Shown here piece after piece: positions 59,893-64,000 of a stretch of DNA of 64,000 nucleotides; within the stretch, counting starts at the first letter, position 1; each line of letters opens with the position of its first letter. This DNA comes from Pseudoneurospora amorphoporcata (Eukaryota > Ascomycota > Sordariomycetes > Sordariales > Sordariaceae): NCBI GenBank assembly GCA_033297205.1, contig MU859200.1:31962-95961 (forward strand), read 5' to 3'. The notes under the pieces are model-generated. The model was not told where the DNA came from. It was given only the letters and a program-made list of their open reading frames with translations, and did no database searches. The translations under genes and the position numbers were made by a program.

Positions 59893-61408
59893 GATGTCCG
59901 AGGCTTGAAGTTGGATCGGATTTGTAGACTATAGCAAGGTGTACGTAGGTGGATTGTGCCAACACCGACCAGGTGGTAGAGAGCGGGCCGGACCTGGGCT
60001 CAACCGAGCGCGAACGGCGACTCGAAGCCGTGGTCTTGTTCGTTGATGTTGGGACGATTCGGGATGACAGTTTGAAGAATGGCGTTGTAGCCAGTTCTAA
60101 CACCAGCGGATAGCAGTGAGCGTCGTCGGCAGGGAACCGGTTGGTCTGTTGTCTGTCTGGTGATTTCTTGGACCGGGTTCTGCCGTGGAGGTGCAGTGAA
60201 GGGAGCAAGCGAGCGGATGAGCGACGGCGCCGATGGGCAAGCTGGAGGCTTCAGCTGTCACGCTGAGTGGCTGACCAGACTATGGTCAAGGCGGCGGTGG
60301 TGGTGGTGGTGGTGATGGTGTGTCGAGAGAAGAGAGAGTGATGGGATGGAAGGGACGGGACGGATATGCGATGGAGATTGCCGCGTGGTGGGTTTGCGTG
60401 CCATTTAATTGAACTACGACCGGGAGTGTTGAAGCGAAAGATAGGTAGGTAGGGGGATACACAAGCACTGGAGGAGAGGGAGGGGAGTGAGAGAGGGATG
60501 TCGGTTCCGAACGCGTCAATCAATGGATGTGTCCAGGCTCCAGGGCGCCGGGATCGAGTTTGGCCCACTCAGAAATCCAACTGAATGCAAAGTGATGAAT
60601 GCAGGAACAAGCTAGCAATCAGTTTGAAAGAAAAGAAGCAACATGCCCTGCACCGGCCCATGAGTGATGATTTGCGATCGAGTCCTCCTTCCAAATCCAA
60701 TCGTCCCGCCATCCACAAGCAATGGGGAAAAAAGGACTCCATTTTCAAGGGGAATGTGCATTGCCAATACGTTCCTCCCCGAATTCGACTTGATTCGGCG
60801 TGGGGTCAACAAGGATCCGTTCTGCGAGTTGTCCCGATTTGGCATGGTTGCATCCTCTCTCCACTCTCGGCCCGTGCAAGTTCGAAAACGCTAGCTGGGT
60901 AGATTCAAATCCCTCCCTAGGTAGACTAAACCCACTTTTATCGCTAAGTAAACTACGCACCCGCCTAGCCGCGCTAGTATACCGTGTGCTACCGCTGCCT
61001 AACTTCGTCGTCGTCGTGTATTCTATTAACAATCGTTAACTATACTATATAATTAAATAAAGTTATTATAAGACTTTATTTACTATTATATAATATTTTT
61101 ACACAATTATTTCATTACTTGTATTATTTTTTTATAAAGTATTATTAAATTCGCTATATTGTACTATATTGCTATAACTGTATTGTTATATCCGCTTCTA
61201 AATTGCGTTCGTATATTTGATTTAGTAAATTAATTTGTCTTATACCCAATTAAAAATAATTAATATTAAGAGAATTTTACTAAAATCGGTAATTAAAATA
61301 TATTAATTCTAATTCGAGTGATTATTCTTAAGCGGATTACGATTCCCTTTACTAAAATCCAATCGCTATTAATCTGCTATCGCTCTTACCAGCGATTAAA
61401 ATTAAATA
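59893..61408. other. promoter of the Zn2Cys6 gene passing into AT-rich DNA
   Basis: The first kilobase is normal-composition DNA upstream of the transcription factor, with a GGT microsatellite at 60293-60313. A sharp change occurs near 61020, after which TA-rich DNA with TTATTA/TAATTA runs continues to 61400, consistent with a RIP-mutated repeat. No gene recognised. Confidence 0.55.
60293..60313. repeat. GGT trinucleotide run in the Zn2Cys6 upstream region
   Basis: About seven GGT units lie about 400 bp upstream of the start codon, on the CAC strand relative to the gene. Confidence 0.85.
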
Positions 61409-61498
61409 TTGTTTGCTGCAATACCCTAACTAGCCTATAATGATAGTACTAGTATAGGAACGCTACAGTGAACTATGCACTTGTAGCTAAGCGGAGCG
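61409..61498 (+). repeat. 90-bp direct repeat, copy A
   Basis: Begins TTGTTTGCTGCAATACCC and ends TAGCTAAGCGGAGCG. Copy B at 63911-64000 is the same length and differs at two visible positions, both A/G. The repeat continues past the window at copy B, so the true length is unknown. The distance of 2.5 kb with transposon relics between suggests a larger repeated element. Confidence 0.92.
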
Positions 61499-61522
61499 GA
61501 AGCGGTGGTACGACAGCAGTGC

Positions 61523-61931
61523 TGTTACGAACTTAAGCGGCACTAGGGTCGCCCAAGACCCGACCACTCACTGGCGATAACCAGTGTAATACCCAGGAGG
61601 TTAAGCACGTGCCAGAAGGGCGCATGCAGGTGCTCACTGACGCACGGGCTCACGGTGAGCCAACACCAGAGTGAGCCATCACACATTCTATAGGGTTCAC
61701 GACCGCGTGAACATCCGAGGACAGATATCTCGCAGTAGGGCGAGGAGGTATAAAGGGACTACGGGAGAACTCAGATTGTCAGATAGTTCGACAGTAGTCA
61801 ATTGATCTTTATCACCGAGACACGTATAACGCTACCATACTTGTTGTGAACCTTTTAGCTTCACCGAACAGCACTGATAGTCTTTACCTTCAACTATCCC
61901 ACTTAGGCAGATCAGACTGCCGTTCGTCACA
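61523..61931. mobile_element. solo LTR (409 bp) with 5-bp target-site duplication
   Basis: Starts TGTTACGAAC and ends GTTCGTCACA, near-perfect terminal inverted repeats in TG...CA form. It is flanked by AGTGC on both sides (61518-61522 and 61932-61936), a perfect 5-bp target-site duplication. A TATAAAG at 61749 would be the LTR promoter. The last 183 bp match, without gaps, the end of the second LTR at 62838-63319. With no internal domain next to it, it is best read as a solo LTR left by recombination. Confidence 0.88.
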
Positions 61932-62029
61932 AGTGCTGAAGGAAGCAGCGTGATTGCAGATACAATAGGAGTGTTGTAAAAGAAGTCTTAGAGAGGACTC
62001 TGCTCTCAAGACAGAAGATTACAGTGAAC

Positions 62030-62073
62030 TCTGCACTGTAGAAAACAACTTATTATAGTGAACTCTGCACTAT
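62030..62073. repeat. repeated AGTGAACTCTGCACT motif
   Basis: The 15-mer AGTGAACTCTGCACT occurs twice within 45 bp, each inside a small stem (ACAGTG..CACTGT and TATAGTG..CACTATA). A variant, AGTGAACTATGCACT, lies in both 90-bp direct repeats. Meaning unknown; it suggests one element spans 61409 to past 62070. Confidence 0.8.
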
Positions 62074-62480
62074 AAGAAAAGACCGTATTGTATTGCTTGA
62101 GTGTCCTTGCTTACTTGCTTGCTTAAGGAGTGACTAACTAACGGAGAGGAGAGGTCTTTATATACATGAATGCTGAGTGTCTGGAAGCTTCTAGAGTGTA
62201 GAAGTGCTTGTAAGAGTACTATACTATGAAAGGAAAGAGTTGAATCTATGAGTTTCTGTTACATTCCATAATGACAAATCAATCTAAGGAGAATGCTGAA
62301 CAAGTTTAAGAATCTAGAACGTAGTGGTGAACCTCTATGTTCTAGTAGATTCTGGTGGGGCTGAGTTGACTGATTCTATAACGTAGAAGGAATAGTGTCC
62401 TCAGCAATTAGCCTTCTATACTACAAGGTAGTACAAGGCAGTTACAAGGCATAGTACTAGCCACACGTTAACAAATATAT

Positions 62481-62562
62481 AATTATGAGAAGCGCTACTC
62501 GCACGTTGGCAAAACTCTACTCACACGTGGATCCACATTTTTTCCTATATATAACCCGAACC
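62481..62562 (+). mobile_element. left terminal inverted repeat of a nested element
   Basis: AATTATGAGAAGCGCTACTC and the following bases to 62562 are the reverse complement of 63648-63730, with one single-base gap and otherwise only C/T and G/A differences. The pair bounds about 1.25 kb, which includes a 482-bp LTR, so the original element was about 760 bp, the size of a non-autonomous TIR element. No transposase frame is seen. Confidence 0.88.
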
Positions 62563-62837
62563 TTAGCAACCTACTATAGTCCCACACCCATCTAGGTTGT
62601 ACCGTGCCCGCTAAGCTCCCAAATTTCAGCCTAGTACACGTTCAGACCCCTGCAGTCGTACTACACTAGCCACCCTAGTCTAGGCGCCCAGACCAGCCCA
62701 GACTAGGCAGTCTAACTCATGTGATTTTCTGGTACCAGCACTAGTGCCTTGTCGTACTACTTCCTTTACTAAACCACTATCACATACATTACCACATTGT
62801 AATCCTTCAATCCACTACGTCGCGCATTATTAAATAT

Positions 62838-63319
62838 TATTACGAACTAATAATCAAGGACACGGGTCAACCAAGCCACCAATACACAATAGCCACGCGA
62901 AGGCTAGGCAATATAACTATAGCAGGGGAAGCTCGGGGTAGGCCTAGGCTCACCAGTCGAGCCAAGCTCACTAGTCGAGCTAGGCTCACTAGTCGAGCCG
63001 GGCTCACCAGTCGAGCCGGGCTCACCAATCGAGCCAGGCTCACCAGTCGAGCCAGGCTCACGACAACAGGAGCAAGCCATGGCCATAATGGTAAGCTGGG
63101 CTCACCACGTTACGAAGAAGCATCCAGAGCATATAGTATAAAGGGGCGACTGGAGAACTCAGATTGTCAGATAGTTTGACAGTAGTCAATTGATCTTTAT
63201 CACCGAGACACGTATAACGCTACTATACTTGTTGTGAACCTTTTGGCTTCACCGAACAGCACTAATAGTCTTTACCTTCAGCTATCCCACGTAGGCAGAT
63301 CAGACTGCCGTTCGTCACA
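62838..63319. mobile_element. second LTR (482 bp) nested inside the TIR element
   Basis: Starts TATTACGAAC (matching TGTTACGAAC of the first LTR with one G-to-A change) and ends GTTCGTCACA. Flanks are AATAT (62833-62837) and GATAT (63320-63324), a target duplication with one G-to-A change. TATAAAG at 63137 opens the 183-bp segment shared with the other LTR, with about six differences, nearly all transitions. The left half is longer than in the first LTR because of an 18-bp tandem array. Confidence 0.82.
62947..63054. repeat. 18-bp tandem array (six copies) inside the LTR
   Basis: Six units of the form GGCTCACCAGTCGAGCCR, with changes that are C/T or G/A. It lies within the second LTR and is absent, apart from a related GGCTCACGGTGAGCC stretch, from the first. 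Each unit holds the inverted pair GGCTC...GAGCC. Confidence 0.93.
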
Positions 63320-63647
63320 GATATTATTAAGTAAACAAAGCGCCAGCATCTGTTGATGGTACAGAATGATCTATTATTTTTCTGTACGTTTCCTTAGCTA
63401 ATTGCGATATAAATAACCGATGTAGTGACCCAGCCGACGGGCGCATGCGACCGTGCCGCTAAGTGTCCTGTAAGACCGCTATATAAATGCCCTATAAGAA
63501 CTAAGTCTAGATATAAATCTAGGGGTACGTACGCTGTAGTCTAGAATCTGAGCTTGGCATGGTATGGCAACCTTGAAAGATTGAAATGCCCAGATGTGCT
63601 TGGCGAAATTTATAAAAGAATACATCTACTATAGCAGACTTCGAGCG

Positions 63648-63730
63648 GGTTCGGGTTATGTATGGGAAAAAAATGTAGATCCACGTGTAAGTAGAGTTTT
63701 GCTAACGTGCGAGTAGCGCTTCTCATAATT
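63648..63730 (-). mobile_element. right terminal inverted repeat of the nested element
   Basis: Reverse complement of 62481-62562 with transition differences and a one-base gap; weaker similarity extends inward to about 63629 (CTRCTATAGT). The outer edges read TAATTATGAGA on both sides, and a TA dinucleotide at each border would fit a Tc1/mariner-type target, but this is not certain in AT-rich DNA. Confidence 0.85.
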
Positions 63731-63910
63731 ATTATCCCTTAGCGAGTATATAAAGCTAGCGAGGCTACTATTTACATTTTTTAGTTACAATAATAAAGTT
63801 AATATCTTTAATACATTATAAGAGTATATTATATAATAGGGCTTTACAGTTTAATTATGGAGTAATATAAAGAGTAGAAAGAGAGGGAAAGAGTAGTTCG
63901 TTGTATATAT

Positions 63911-64000
63911 TTGTTTGCTGCAATACCCTAACTAGCCTATGATGATAGTACTAGTATAGGGACGCTACAGTGAACTATGCACTTGTAGCTAAGCGGAGCG
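63911..64000 (+). repeat. 90-bp direct repeat, copy B (cut by window end)
   Basis: Same sequence as 61409-61498 apart from two G/A changes. The window ends inside the match, so the right boundary cannot be given. Confidence 0.92.

Noticed and set aside
61972..62473. Possible third LTR with TGTTG...TTAACA ends
   Set aside because: Flanking bases (AGGAG and AATAT) do not match and no second copy is present, so the boundaries are not supported.
62947..63054. Tandem array as a possible CRISPR
   Set aside because: Units are head to tail without spacers, in a eukaryotic LTR; not a CRISPR array.

Overview
The window is nuclear DNA of a filamentous ascomycete, most likely a member of the Sordariaceae close to Neurospora or Sordaria. 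Genes carry short introns of about 50-110 bases with GTRNGT donors and YAG acceptors. tRNA genes carry introns. The last 3 kb is AT-rich, with repeat copies that differ almost only by C/T and G/A changes, as expected from repeat-induced point mutation (RIP). From memory, the mature lytic polysaccharide monooxygenase (LPMO) at 25.8-26.8 kb is very like N. crassa NcLPMO9C (NCU02916) but has scattered substitutions, so this looks like a close relative rather than N. crassa itself. No database search could be run.

Layout. 1-2.4 kb: gene-poor, one intron-bearing tRNA-Ile. 2.4-25.1 kb: a secondary-metabolite cluster with an FAD monooxygenase, an epoxide hydrolase, three short-chain dehydrogenases (SDRs), two 196-residue cupins, a 2,378-residue highly reducing polyketide synthase (HR-PKS) and a small methyltransferase-like protein. 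25.8-26.8 kb: secreted AA9 LPMO with a cellulose-binding CBM1. 29.7-36.0 kb: a RhoGAP-like protein without the arginine finger, and a membrane-anchored RBR-type E3 ubiquitin ligase. 36.7-37.6 kb: a second tRNA-Ile and a tRNA-Glu, both with introns. 38.4-44.2 kb: two secreted berberine-bridge-enzyme (BBE)-like FAD oxidases. 46.9-51.4 kb: an aldo/keto reductase and a fungal transcription-factor-like protein, divergently transcribed. 52.9-53.7 kb: an endosulfine (Igo1-type). 56.9-59.9 kb: a Zn2Cys6 transcription factor. 60.9-64.0 kb: an AT-rich nest of transposon relics.

How the cluster may work (inference). HR-PKS plus SDRs plus cupin is the core described for fungal salicylaldehydes such as trichoxide precursors, flavoglaucin and sordarial. 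Here the PKS has no recognisable C-methyltransferase SAM site and a broken enoylreductase nucleotide loop, so an unmethylated, polyunsaturated chain is expected. The FAD monooxygenase and epoxide hydrolase could turn a side-chain alkene into an epoxide and then a diol. Sordarial and sordariol, metabolites of this family of fungi, carry such a side-chain diol. The BBE oxidases 13-18 kb away may act on alcohol/aldehyde oxidation states, but their membership of the cluster is unproven. No cytochrome P450, prenyltransferase or cluster transporter was seen.

The transposon nest at the right end can be read in layers. A TIR-bounded element (82-bp inverted repeats) was entered by an LTR of 482 bp. 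A related solo LTR of 409 bp with a perfect 5-bp target duplication lies just to the left. A separate 90-bp direct repeat brackets the whole region.
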